From assembly GCA_963798795.1 (NCBI GenBank), contig CAWCUZ010000001.1, positions 1,674,001-1,738,000 on the forward strand: a stretch of 64,000 nt of DNA. The letters are read 5' to 3'. Origin of the DNA: CAWCUZ01 sp963798795 (GTDB taxonomy: Bacteria > Acidobacteriota > Vicinamibacteria > Vicinamibacterales > SCN-69-37). The notes under the pieces are model-generated. The model saw nothing but the letters and a program-made list of their open reading frames with translations, did not search any database and was not told where the DNA came from. Below are positions 27,387 through 35,709 of this stretch, in pieces (the first letter of the stretch is position 1; every line of letters starts with the position of its first letter). Made by a program: the position numbers and the translations under genes.

Positions 27387-27614
27387 GTGCTCGGCTCGAA
27401 CCCGGTCCTGCCGCTGTTCCTCGTCATCGGCACGTCGTTCGGCGCCCTCGCGGCGGCCTGCGCCTACTTCATCAGCCTCCACGATTACAGCCAGCGCATG
27501 CTGCGGCTCGACCAGAATCCGCGCCGGATGGCGCTCGGGACATCGGTCGTGACGTTCGTGTTCTTCTTTCTCGCCGCGGTGGTGCTCGCGTTCGTGCTGA
27601 AACCGGCGGCATAG
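27387..27614 (+). CDS. small two-helix membrane protein
   Basis: 75 residues starting at GTG 27387: helix 1 about residues 8-30 (PLFLVIGTSFGALAAACAYF), a short charged loop (DYSQRMLRLDQNPRRM), and helix 2 about 52-72 (SVVTFVFFFLAAVVLAFVL). TAACAT ends seven bases before the start and could be a leaderless -10. Divergent from the dipeptidase gene, with promoters nearly back to back. Function unknown. Confidence 0.6.
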   Translation: MLGSNPVLPLFLVIGTSFGALAAACAYFISLHDYSQRMLRLDQNPRRMALGTSVVTFVFFFLAAVVLAFVLKPAA

Positions 27615-27638
27615 CGCTTTCCGCCGTCGCGCAACCGG

Positions 27639-30239
27639 CTAGTCGTGGCGGAGGACGCTCAGCAGATTCACGCCGGCGGCACGCCGCCCCGGCACGTAGC
27701 AGGCGGCCAGGACCGCGCCCAGCAGCAGGCCGGTGAGCGCGGCAAAGGTCGCCGGGTCGTACGGGCTGACGTTGAGCAGCAGCGATCTCAGGTAGCGGGC
27801 CAGCGCCACGGCTCCCGCCAACCCCACCACGGCACCGATGAGTCCGAGCACCGCGCCTTCCCGGACGATCGTCGCCAACACCTGCGGTGGACGCGCGCCG
27901 AGCGCCATGCGGATGCCAACCTCCTTCGCGCGAAGTGTGACGAGGTACGACATCACGCCATACACCCCCACGATCGCCAGGACGATCGCCACCAGCGCGA
28001 AGCCGCCGATCAGCCCCGCCTGGAACCGACGCGGGCTCAGGGAGTCAGAAAAGCGCTGGTCGACCGTCGCGACCTCGGGTGGCGGCTGATTCGGGCGGAA
28101 CGACGCTACGACGCGCCGGATCGTGGACAGGAGCGGCCGCGCGTCGGCGCGCGTGCGAATGACCGGACTCGCGTACCCCTCCCGGAGGGGCTGGTAGATC
28201 ATCAGCTCGGGCTCGCGCTCCAGTTCGTGCTGCCGGAAGTCGCCGACGACGCCGACGATGACCAGATCCTCCGGATCCGACGGGGCGAACCCCGGCAGGG
28301 ACTCGCCCGGAATAATCACGTGTCGGCGAACGGCCTCGCCGCCGAAGAACCGCCGCGCGAAGACCTGGTTCACGACGACGGGTGTCGGCGACTGGCCGGC
28401 CTCTTCCGCCGTGAACAGGCGTCCCTGTCGCAGCGGCACCCCGAGCGTGGCAAAGAACCCGGACGAGACGGCCGTCCATTGCGCGTGCTGCTCTCCGCCC
28501 GTCCGGCCGTCGATCGTGAAATTGACTCCGCCGATCTCGTCGGTCCCGGGCGCGGCATTGCTCAACGACACGGCGTCCACGCCCGGCGTGGCGCGGAGCG
28601 CCTCGGTGAGGCGAGACCAATCGGCGGAGCCGACGCGCGCCTGCGCCCCCGAGACGATCACCAGATGGCGCGGATCGAAGCCCGGATCGGTCGACCAGAT
28701 CTGGTAGTAGCTTCGGCCCAGCAGTCCCGCGCCGATCAGCAGGGTGAGCGAAAACCCAAGTTGTCCGACCACCAGCCATTGGCGCAGGCGGCGAAGTCCG
28801 GCCGACGGGGTTGTGCTGTGCGCGTCGCGCTGCAGCGCGTCGGGCGCCGCCAAGCCGAGCGCGCTCCACGCGGGCACGAGCCCGAACGCGAGTCCGGTGA
28901 CGAGCGTCAACCCCACGGCGAAGGCCGCGACCCATCCATCGATCGCCGCATCGGTGATGCCGAGCGCGACGGCCTGTCGCGAAGTGTTGAACACGCCGAG
29001 CGCCACCCGCGCCAGCCCCATGCCCACGCCCCCGCCGGCCAGCGCGATCAGCAGGCTCTCGGTCAGCAGTTGCTGCACGATCCGCCGCCTCGGAGCGCCG
29101 ATGGCTCCGCGCACGGCGATCTCGCGCTGCCGCGCCGAGGCGCGGGCCAGCAGCAGGTTGGCCATGTTGGCACAGACGATGAGGAGCATCAGGAGCGTGG
29201 CGCCGGCGAACACGAACAATGGACCGCGGGCGCCGACCCCCATCTGATCCCGCAGCGGCTCGGCCGTGTAGCGCCGGCGCGTCTGCCGTGCGCTCTGCTG
29301 GACACTCGCGAGCTCGCCCAGACGCTCCATGTCGCCGGCGATGCCGGCCAACGTGGCGTCCGGCTTCGCGCGCGCCACCACGAACGTCGACAGTCGCCCC
29401 CGAGTGGGAAGCGGCCAGGGCACCCACAACTCGGCCGGCTCGCCCCCCGAGCGCGGGAAGTCCAGCTCCGCGGGCATGATGCCGACGATCGTGACCGCCC
29501 GCGGTCCGCCCCGCACGTTCAGCCGAATCGACCGGCCGATCGTCGAGGGGTCGCCGCCAAACGCCCGCCGCCAGAAGCCGTAGCTCAGGACGGCCGTGCC
29601 CTGCGTGCCGTCTTCCTCGGGCAGGAACGTCCGGCCGTACAGCGGCTCGACGCCGAAGGTGGCGAAGAAGTCGGACGTCACCCACCCGGCGCGCACCGCG
29701 CGCGGTCCATCGTCGGTGAGCCAGGCGACCGTCGCGGGATTCCACGCCGCGGAGTGCTCGAACGTGCGCGTCGTCTCACGGAGCAGGTTGAAGGTATCGA
29801 TGGCAACGCCCTCGGCGTCGTACGCGTGCGACTTGCCGTTGATGACGGAGTTCGTGTGCTCTTTGAGCACGTAGATCCGGCCGCCGCCCGGATAGGGAAG
29901 CGGGCGGAGGACGACGGCGTACACGACGCTGAACATCGCCACCGACGCGCCGATGCCGAGCGCGGCGGTCACCAGCGCGACGGCGGTCCAGCCCGGCGTT
30001 CTCGCGAGCAGGCGCCAGGCGAACCGCGCGTCCTGCCGGACGGCGTCGAACCACAGCCAGCGCCCACGCTCGTAGAACTGTTCTTCCGTGGCTGTGCGAT
30101 TGCCGAACATCCGGCAGGCGGCGGCGCGCGCATCGGCCTCGGAGAGCCCCAGTTCGCGCAGGCGGGCCGCTTCGAGCTCGAGGTGGGCGTCAATCTCGGC
30201 CCGAAAGTCCGCGGTGCTGCGCTTTCTGCGGAACATCAC
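27639..30239 (-). CDS. ADOP-family ABC permease, intact
   Basis: 866-residue MacB/FtsX-type permease with the full ADOP layout. It has a prefix (STADFRAEIDAHLELEAARL) with an FGN motif (ACRMFGNRTATEEQFYE), TM1 in TPGWTAVALVTAALGIGASV, the periplasmic core (WVTSDFFATFGVEPLYGRTF), FtsX blocks (LLIVCANMANLLLARASARQ and SYLVTLRAKEVGIRMALGAR), and the end YVPGRRAAGVNLLSVLRHD. The last motif departs from the usual LDPxxALR. Nine bases separate it from the upstream PadR gene. No ATPase neighbour. Confidence 0.92.
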   Translation of the reverse strand: MMFRRKRSTADFRAEIDAHLELEAARLRELGLSEADARAAACRMFGNRTATEEQFYERGRWLWFDAVRQDARFAWRLLARTPGWTAVALVTAALGIGASVAMFSVVYAVVLRPLPYPGGGRIYVLKEHTNSVINGKSHAYDAEGVAIDTFNLLRETTRTFEHSAAWNPATVAWLTDDGPRAVRAGWVTSDFFATFGVEPLYGRTFLPEEDGTQGTAVLSYGFWRRAFGGDPSTIGRSIRLNVRGGPRAVTIVGIMPAELDFPRSGGEPAELWVPWPLPTRGRLSTFVVARAKPDATLAGIAGDMERLGELASVQQSARQTRRRYTAEPLRDQMGVGARGPLFVFAGATLLMLLIVCANMANLLLARASARQREIAVRGAIGAPRRRIVQQLLTESLLIALAGGGVGMGLARVALGVFNTSRQAVALGITDAAIDGWVAAFAVGLTLVTGLAFGLVPAWSALGLAAPDALQRDAHSTTPSAGLRRLRQWLVVGQLGFSLTLLIGAGLLGRSYYQIWSTDPGFDPRHLVIVSGAQARVGSADWSRLTEALRATPGVDAVSLSNAAPGTDEIGGVNFTIDGRTGGEQHAQWTAVSSGFFATLGVPLRQGRLFTAEEAGQSPTPVVVNQVFARRFFGGEAVRRHVIIPGESLPGFAPSDPEDLVIVGVVGDFRQHELEREPELMIYQPLREGYASPVIRTRADARPLLSTIRRVVASFRPNQPPPEVATVDQRFSDSLSPRRFQAGLIGGFALVAIVLAIVGVYGVMSYLVTLRAKEVGIRMALGARPPQVLATIVREGAVLGLIGAVVGLAGAVALARYLRSLLLNVSPYDPATFAALTGLLLGAVLAACYVPGRRAAGVNLLSVLRHD

Positions 30240-30248
30240 GGCCTCGGA

Positions 30249-30599
30249 TCAGGTGCTCTCGGGCCCGAGCACCCGGGCGATCGCCGCGGCCAGGCGCTCC
30301 CAGCGCGAACGCTCGCGCGCCAGGTGCCGGCGGCCGGTCCTGGTCAACGTATAGAAGCGCGCCCTGCGGTTGTTCTCGGACACGCCCCATGCGGCGGCAA
30401 TCCAGCCCTGTTCCTCGAGGCGCTGGAGCGCCGGGTACAGCGCGCCGTGGTCGACCAGAAGCTCGTCATAGGAGGACTGCTGGATGGCGCGGGCGACGCC
30501 CTGGCCGTGCCGGGGTCCGAGCGCCAGCGTGCGCAGGATCAGCAGGTCGAGCGTGCCTTGCAGCAGCGCCAGACGGGCCTTGGTCGCTTGGGTTGACAT
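30249..30599 (-). CDS. PadR-family transcriptional regulator
   Basis: 116-residue PadR protein: LLQGTLDLLILRTLALGPRH, then GALYPALQRLEEQGWIAAAW and NNRRARFYTLTRTGRRHL. Its ATG (30599) sits inside the left arm of a near-perfect inverted repeat (30590-30639), so binding there would also block translation initiation. Cotranscribed with the permease. Confidence 0.93.
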   Translation of the reverse strand: MSTQATKARLALLQGTLDLLILRTLALGPRHGQGVARAIQQSSYDELLVDHGALYPALQRLEEQGWIAAAWGVSENNRRARFYTLTRTGRRHLARERSRWERLAAAIARVLGPEST

Positions 30600-30639
30600 C
30601 CGACCCGAGCATGGATCGTCTTGGGTCAGATGTCAACCC
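30590..30639. promoter_or_regulatory. 17-bp inverted repeat, PadR operator
   Basis: Arms GGGTTGACATCCGACCC (30590-30606) and GGGTCAGATGTCAACCC (30623-30639) are complementary at 16 of 17 positions and are separated by 16 bp. The left arm covers the PadR start codon. Size, symmetry and place fit a dimeric repressor operator. Confidence 0.7.
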
Positions 30640-30805
30640 ATGAGCGCCCGGGGGAACGCGATCAACAAGGCCGGGCGGATCCGGGGCGACGGCAGGTCGC
30701 CGAAACTGGCGAAGGACTGCTCCGGAGTGCGCCGGACAACAGAGGGGTCGAACCTGGGCTCGCAGCAACGTCAAGGCCGGGAGCCGCGCTAGAATCGCGC
30801 GACCG

Positions 30806-31642
30806 GTGACTTCCAACGTTCGCGTTGGCGCGTGCCAAACGCCCGAGATTCTTGGCGACGTCGAGGCCGCGCTCGCGTGCATGGAAGCGTTCGCACGGCA
30901 GCCCGGTTCTCAGGATGTCGATCTGCTCCTGTTCCCGGAATGCTTCCTGCAGGGCTACCTTGTCGAGCCTGACCACGTGCGGCGCTGCGCGCTCGACCTC
31001 GCAACGTCCTCTTTCCAGCGAGTTCTGGATCGTCTGATGCCGCTTCGCCCGACCCTGGTGTTCGGCGTCATCGAGCAGTCCGGCTTCTCCTATTTCAACA
31101 CGGCGATTGTGGTGAGACGTGGCGTGCTCGAAGGCTCGTATCGCAAGACCCATCTCACGCCCGGCGAACACGTGTTCCAGCCTGGGACCAGTTACCCTAC
31201 GTTCGACCTGCATGGCCTCAGATACGGCATCAACATCTGCTACGACACCAACTTTCCCGAAGCGGCGAACGCCGTGGCTTCGCAGGGGGCGAGGCTCCTG
31301 CTAGTGCCGTCCCAGAACATGATGAAACGGCAGGCTGCCGAAACGTGGAAGTGCCGCCACAATGCGATCCGCGCCGAACGTGTTCGGGAAACCGGCATGT
31401 GGCTGGTGTCAGCCGACGTAACGGGCTCAAGGGATGAAGGCCGGGTGGCGTACGGGCCGACCAGCATCATGAACCCGGATGCCGAGGCGGTCGCCCAGGT
31501 GCCGACGATGGCCGTGGGCATGGTCGTCGCCAGCATCGATCCTGGCCGCGCTGCACACACTGAAACACCGCCAGTGCCCTGGCGACCGTCGGGCCGTCGA
31601 CGACCATGCGGTTCTGGTCGCGACGGGCAATCGCGCCAATGA
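30806..31642 (+). CDS. carbon-nitrogen hydrolase (nitrilase superfamily)
   Basis: Amidase/carbamoylase-type enzyme of the nitrilase superfamily. The catalytic triad is visible: Glu in LLLFPECFLQGY, Lys in YRKTHLTPGE and Cys in NICYDTNFPEAA. The start is GTG 30806, and TAGAAT ten bases upstream fits the -10 pattern seen elsewhere. Homology fades after GMVVASIDPGRA (about residue 250); the last 25-30 residues are Arg/Pro-rich and may be out of frame. Its GC content looks lower than the neighbours' in the first half, compatible with transfer. Substrate unknown. Confidence 0.83.
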   Translation: MTSNVRVGACQTPEILGDVEAALACMEAFARQPGSQDVDLLLFPECFLQGYLVEPDHVRRCALDLATSSFQRVLDRLMPLRPTLVFGVIEQSGFSYFNTAIVVRRGVLEGSYRKTHLTPGEHVFQPGTSYPTFDLHGLRYGINICYDTNFPEAANAVASQGARLLLVPSQNMMKRQAAETWKCRHNAIRAERVRETGMWLVSADVTGSRDEGRVAYGPTSIMNPDAEAVAQVPTMAVGMVVASIDPGRAAHTETPPVPWRPSGRRRPCGSGRDGQSRQ

Positions 31643-31862
31643 CGGCATCGTGGCCGGACGCCGCTTGGCGGCCTGTGAATGTGTCGGCGCTAGGCAAGTG
31701 GAAGAGGCCTCGGTCCCGCGGGACGATGGCCTTGGCGTGCGCAAGCCGCCTCGTCCACGGCCGCGCGGAGGCCGAGGTCGAGGAAGTCGACAGCGTCCGG
31801 ACCTGCGCCGGCCGTCCTGTGACGCGGTCGAGAATCTGAGACCCCAGCCCGACGGAAGCGCG
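31643..31862. other. intergenic stretch without a recognisable gene
   Basis: Between the nitrilase and the tandem repeat, frames exist on both strands, but none shows recognisable protein motifs or a ribosome binding site. I see nothing to support a gene. Confidence 0.5.
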
Positions 31863-32095
31863 GACGAAGTCCCCCCGCATGATGCGAGCGAACGATGTGA
31901 GCGAGCCCGACGGAGCGGAGCGGGGATGGCGGGGCCCCCGCGAGCGACGTCGTCAGGGGGGTGCGGCGGGGACGAAGTCCCCCCGCATGATGCGAGCGAA
32001 CGATGTGAGCGAGCCCGACGGAGCGGAGCGGGGATGGCGGGGGCCCCCGCGAGCGACGTCGCCAGGGGGATGCGGCGGGGACGAAGTCCCCCGCC
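31863..32095. repeat. 108/109-bp tandem repeat, two copies plus a stub
   Basis: GACGAAGTCC recurs at 31863, 31971 and 32080, giving periods of 108 and 109 bp. Each unit contains CATGATGCGAGCGAACGATG, GAGCGAGCCCGACGGAGCGG and a GGGGCCCCC palindrome. The two full copies differ by only a few bases, so the duplication is recent or kept uniform. Spacerless units and only two copies rule out CRISPR. Confidence 0.85.
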
Positions 32096-32233
32096 TAAGG
32101 AACGCGCGCCCGGGACGTCTCGAACGTTCAGGAAGTTCGCGTGGGGCCCCACCCGCGCGCGCCCGTCTCAAGGCGGGCGACCCTCGGCAGTTCCTCGGGT
32201 CCCCGGGTTTGTCGGGATGGCGGGCAAGGTAAG

Positions 32234-32306
32234 CGCGCCCGGCAGGTCTCGAACCTGCGACCCTCGGCTTAGAAGGCCGATGCTCTGTCCCCTGAGCTAC
32301 GGGCGC
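32234..32306 (-). tRNA. tRNA-Arg (anticodon UCU)
   Basis: Full 73-nt cloverleaf on the minus strand. Acceptor stem GCGCCCG/CGGGCGC, D-arm GCTC...GAGC, anticodon stem-loop TCGGC-CTTCTAA-GCCGA, variable loop GGGTC, T-arm GCAGG-TTCGAGA-CCTGC, discriminator G. All stems pair. CCA is not encoded. It decodes AGA, a very rare codon at this GC content. Confidence 0.95.
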
Positions 32307-32397
32307 GTCGACGGCATTGTACGGGGAACCGGGCCGGCCGAGAGCCGGGCCCCGGCGACGTCCTGATTGACGTACGGCCGGGGCGCCGACGGCCGCG

Positions 32398-33348
32398 TCA
32401 CCGGCCGCCGCCCTTCCGCGGCATCTCGAGCGGCAGCTTCAGCTTTGACCACTCGTCCATCGACCCGTCGTAGAGCTTCACCGGATGGCCGAGCGTCGCG
32501 GCGGCAAAGAGCGTCGCCGTCGCGCGCTGGCCGATGTAGCAATAGCCGATGACCGTGTCGCCCGGCTTGACCCCCGCTTCGGCGAAGCGCTTCTCGAGAT
32601 CCGCCGCCGGCTTCAACGCGCTGGTCGCGTCGTCCCACAGTTCCTCGAGCGGCAGACTGCGCGACCCGGGAATGTGGCCGTACCGCGGCGGCTTCTCCTT
32701 CGAATCGACGGCCTGGACGCCGTTCCACGCCTCCGGACTTCGGGCGTCGAGAATGACCACGCCCGGCGTGGCGGCGTGGGACCGCACGTACGCCGAATCC
32801 ACGGTGACCGCCACCGTCTCGAGCGGCGAGAGCGTGCCCTTCTCGATGGCCGGCACGTCCGGCGTGACCGGCTGGCCCGCCGCCTTCCAGGCCTTGAGCC
32901 CGCCGTCGAGCAGCGCGGTGTTCGAGCCGAAGCCGGCGTGCACGAGCGTCAGGTAGATGCGCGTGGACGGCGAGAACCACTCGTCGCTTTCCACGATGAC
33001 GATGCGCGACGAGTCCGAGATGCCGAAGCTCTCGAGCGTCGTCCGCAGCGCCTTGTCGTCGGGCAATTCGAGCGTGAGGCCGGTCGTCGCCGCGCCCGGC
33101 GCGGCCGCGAACTGCGCCATCTCCGCTTTCTGCGCGCCAGGGACGTGCTCCCGGCCGTACATCGCGGCGTCACCGACCTGCAGGATGACGAGGCCCGGGT
33201 CGTGCAGGTGCGCGGCGAGCCACGACACCGGCGCGAGCATCGTCTCGCGCGACGTCGCCGCAAGGAGCGTGGCGTCGATGGAGGCGGGCGGGCCGGCCAG
33301 GATCAGACCCGCAACGGCGGCTGCGGCAAGTGAGAGGCGGACGCGCAT
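32398..33348 (-). CDS. exported tandem-rhodanese sulfurtransferase
   Basis: 316-residue sulfurtransferase (thiosulfate/3-mercaptopyruvate type) with a signal peptide (MRVRLSLAAAAVAGLILAGP). The first rhodanese domain (about 40-170) lacks a catalytic Cys (VESDEWFSPST). The second (about 185-305) has DARSPEAWNG, YGHIPGSRSLPLEELW and the active loop GYCYIGQRATATLF. That loop differs from both CRxG[KR]xR and CGSG[VT]. An AGGAGGG ribosome site precedes the ATG, and TAGAAT farther up gives a conventional leader of about 30 bases. Monocistronic. Confidence 0.88.
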   Translation of the reverse strand: MRVRLSLAAAAVAGLILAGPPASIDATLLAATSRETMLAPVSWLAAHLHDPGLVILQVGDAAMYGREHVPGAQKAEMAQFAAAPGAATTGLTLELPDDKALRTTLESFGISDSSRIVIVESDEWFSPSTRIYLTLVHAGFGSNTALLDGGLKAWKAAGQPVTPDVPAIEKGTLSPLETVAVTVDSAYVRSHAATPGVVILDARSPEAWNGVQAVDSKEKPPRYGHIPGSRSLPLEELWDDATSALKPAADLEKRFAEAGVKPGDTVIGYCYIGQRATATLFAAATLGHPVKLYDGSMDEWSKLKLPLEMPRKGGGR

Positions 33349-33511
33349 GGGAACCCTCCTGGAACGTGCTCTCTTGTCGACATTCTACAACAGACGGAAG
33401 ACGACCCTTCCGGGCCGCACGTTCCAGCAGGTGCCAATCGATGCCAGAATACGCGCGCGGCCGCACCGGCCTCGCGCCCGGGCGCCGCGCGGAACCACAG
33501 GAGGCTCGTCC

Positions 33512-33724
33512 GTGAAACCGATCAGGATCGTTGGCCTCTCGCTCGTCGTCCTCGGGATCGTCGGCCTGATCTGGGGCGGCCTGTCGTGGCGCCATCGCGA
33601 CACCGTCTTCGATGCCGGCCCCATCAAGGTCACGGCCAACAAGCAGGACCAGATCCCCATCCCGCCAATCGCCGGCGCCATCCTTCTCGTCGCCGGTATC
33701 GGCGTCCTGATGAAACGTCGCTGA
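33512..33724 (+). CDS. DUF3185-like small membrane protein, copy 1
   Basis: 70 residues from GTG 33512, with AGGAGG at 33499-33504. Two helices (IVGLSLVVLGIVGLIWGGLS and IPPIAGAILLVAGIGVLM) flank a short soluble loop ending in QIPIPPI, as in DUF3185 proteins. The next gene is its near-duplicate. Role unknown. Confidence 0.78.
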   Translation: MKPIRIVGLSLVVLGIVGLIWGGLSWRHRDTVFDAGPIKVTANKQDQIPIPPIAGAILLVAGIGVLMKRR

Positions 33725-33869
33725 CTTGTTCGGCGCGGTTGCCGCTGTATGGGAACCGGACAGATTGCCGCGGTCCACAGACGGACACGCGCCCGCGCCA
33801 CGGCACGCCGCCGCGCGCCGCCCACGTGGCATCTCCGTTGCAACCCTTCACCACCAGGAGGACAGAGTC

Positions 33870-34085
33870 GTGAAAGCACTCGGAATCATCCTGGTCGTGC
33901 TCGGCATCGTCGGTCTCATCTGGGGCGGCGTGTCCTGGGTACATCAGAAGAACGTGGCCGATCTCGGACCCGTCCAGATCAATACCGAGGAACACCACAC
34001 CGTGCCGATACCGCCCATCGCGGGCGGCCTCATGCTTGTGGCCGGCGTCGCCCTGCTGATGAAGCGCGATCGCGCCGTCGCGTGA
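33870..34085 (+). CDS. DUF3185-like small membrane protein, copy 2
   Basis: 71 residues from GTG 33870 after an AGGAGG site. It shares LVVLGIVGLIWGG, the VPIPPIAGG loop end and LMKR with copy 1, while the extracytoplasmic loop (KNVADLGPVQINTEEHH) has diverged. A local tandem duplication with a diverged exposed loop; function unknown. Confidence 0.78.
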   Translation: MKALGIILVVLGIVGLIWGGVSWVHQKNVADLGPVQINTEEHHTVPIPPIAGGLMLVAGVALLMKRDRAVA

Positions 34086-34260
34086 TCCGGACGCGTGTTC
34101 GCTCACGGGCTTGCGGATTCGGCGGCGGCAGGCCACCGGTGACTCGCCGGTCGTCGGGAGTTCGCGCGCCCGCAGGAGCCGGCGCGTCCGGTGATGCTGA
34201 GCGGCGTCCGGCCAGACGCCGATCGTGGACTGTTGGTCCGCCCCCGAGGTACAACCTCGC

Positions 34261-35058
34261 ATGCGCCGACGGCGTCCGGCCCGGTCCACCCTCAACCGCG
34301 CGCTTGCCCGCCTGTCTCGTCCCGCCGGCGATTTCGACGCTGCGCGCTACTTCCGCGGCGATCATCGGCTTCGCTTCTACAACGTCAGCACCGGCACCGT
34401 CCGCGCGCTGGTGCGTGACATCCACGCCGCGTACCGCGATCGCTGGTCTCTCGACGATGCCATGCGACTGGCCGACGAGCTGATCGTCGATCGGCATCTC
34501 GAGACAAAAGCCGTCGGCATCGAGCTGGTCGCACGATATCGTCGTGCCTTCAGACCGGCCCTGCTCCCCCGCTGGAAGCGCTGGCTCGCCGGCGGTCACG
34601 CGGCGAACTGGGCGACGACGGACTCGATCTGCGGCTGCCTCATCGGACCGCTGCTGGTCGCCCATCCCGGGCTGGCGCCGACCCTGGCGGCCTGGGCGCG
34701 CCATCGGGTGTTGTGGGTGCGCCGCGCGTCGATCGTCGGTCTGCTGCCGCTCGCCCGGACGGGCCGGGCGCTCGATCAGTTGTACGCGACCGCCCGCACA
34801 CTCCATGCCGACCGTGAAGACCTCGTCCAGAAAGCCGTCGGCTGGGCCCTGCGCGAGGCCGGCAGGCCCGACCCGCCGCGCCTCGAACGCTATCTGCGCG
34901 CCAACGGCCCGTCGATTCCGAGGACGACGCTCAGGTACGCCATCGAGCGGTTCCCGGACGCGAAGCGGCACGCGTTGATGGCGGCGACCAGGCCTCAGGC
35001 AGGCGCCGGGCCCCGGGCACCCGGCGCCAGGCGGGCCCGAAGTCCGCGTTTCCTATAA
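34261..35058 (+). CDS. AlkD-like DNA alkylation repair protein
   Basis: 265-residue all-helical HEAT-repeat protein of the AlkD family, base-excision glycosylases for bulky or positively charged alkylated purines. The conserved WxxxD pair is in HAANWATTDSICGCLIGPLL, and the Arg of the active cleft in HRVLWVRRASIVGLLP. The C-terminal signature VQKAVGWALREAGRPDP precedes LRYAIERFPD. ATG 34261 gives a normal N-terminus (MRRRRPARSTLNRALARL); an earlier ATG at 34225 would add 12 unrelated residues. The gene ends nine bases before the next. Confidence 0.83.
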   Translation: MRRRRPARSTLNRALARLSRPAGDFDAARYFRGDHRLRFYNVSTGTVRALVRDIHAAYRDRWSLDDAMRLADELIVDRHLETKAVGIELVARYRRAFRPALLPRWKRWLAGGHAANWATTDSICGCLIGPLLVAHPGLAPTLAAWARHRVLWVRRASIVGLLPLARTGRALDQLYATARTLHADREDLVQKAVGWALREAGRPDPPRLERYLRANGPSIPRTTLRYAIERFPDAKRHALMAATRPQAGAGPRAPGARRARSPRFL

Positions 35059-35059
35059 T
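35054..35059 (+). promoter_or_regulatory. TATAAT, leaderless -10 of the HD phosphohydrolase gene
   Basis: A perfect TATAAT ends eight bases before ATG 35068, inside the last codons of the AlkD-like gene. Transcription would start at or next to the ATG. Confidence 0.55.
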
Positions 35060-35067
35060 GAAGATCG

Positions 35068-35667
35068 ATGTCCGAACGGCTTCGCCAGCAACTGGCCTTC
35101 CTTCTCGAAGCTGACAAGCTCAAGCGCGTCGACCGGCGGACGCCGCTGGCGGACGCCTCGCGGCTCGAGAACTCCGCCGAACATTCCTGGCACCTGATCC
35201 TCGCGGCGATGGTGCTCCGCGAGCACGCCGTCGAGCCGTTCGACGTGCTGCGCACGATCGAGATGGCCGCCGTGCACGACCTGGTCGAGATCGACGCCGG
35301 CGATACGTTCGCGTACGACCCGGCGGCCAAGGCCACGCAGCACGCGCGCGAGCTGGTCGCGGCCGAGCGCGTGTTCGGCATGCTGCCGCCCGACCAGCAC
35401 GCGCGCCTGTACGCGTTGTGGGAGGAATTCGAGGCGTGCGAAACGCCCGAGGCGCGCTACGCCAACGCGCTCGACCGCCTGCAACCGCTCCTCCAGAACG
35501 CCCACTCGCAGGGCGGAAGCTGGCGCGGCCGCGCGCTCGGCCGCACCGACATCCTCGAGCGCATGGCGCCCGTCCGCACCGCCCTTCCCGATCTCTGGGA
35601 AACCGTCGTCAAGGTCGTCGACGCCTTCACGGCCGCCGGCGTGTTGCGCGACGAGCCGGTGCACTGA
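35068..35667 (+). CDS. HD-domain 5'-nucleotidase (HDDC2/YfbR-like)
   Basis: 199-residue HD phosphohydrolase of the HDDC2 group, which dephosphorylates (deoxy)nucleoside monophosphates. Metal-binding residues are in ENSAEHSWHL, AAVHDLVEIDAGDTF and the downstream NALDRLQPLLQN Asp. RVDRRTPLADASRLENSAEH is typical of the family. The close spacing behind the AlkD-like gene plus a private TATAAT suggests partly independent expression. Confidence 0.88.
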   Translation: MSERLRQQLAFLLEADKLKRVDRRTPLADASRLENSAEHSWHLILAAMVLREHAVEPFDVLRTIEMAAVHDLVEIDAGDTFAYDPAAKATQHARELVAAERVFGMLPPDQHARLYALWEEFEACETPEARYANALDRLQPLLQNAHSQGGSWRGRALGRTDILERMAPVRTALPDLWETVVKVVDAFTAAGVLRDEPVH

Positions 35668-35709
35668 CGCCCGCACAGAACCGCAGGTACCGCGACCCGT
35701 GACGGCTCC

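Noticed and set aside
31863..32095. CRISPR array
   Set aside because: Repeat units are 108-109 bp, directly adjacent, only two, with no unique spacers and no cas genes.
32234..32306. tRNA-associated genomic island
   Set aside because: No integrase, direct repeat of the tRNA 3' end or phage gene was found near the tRNA.
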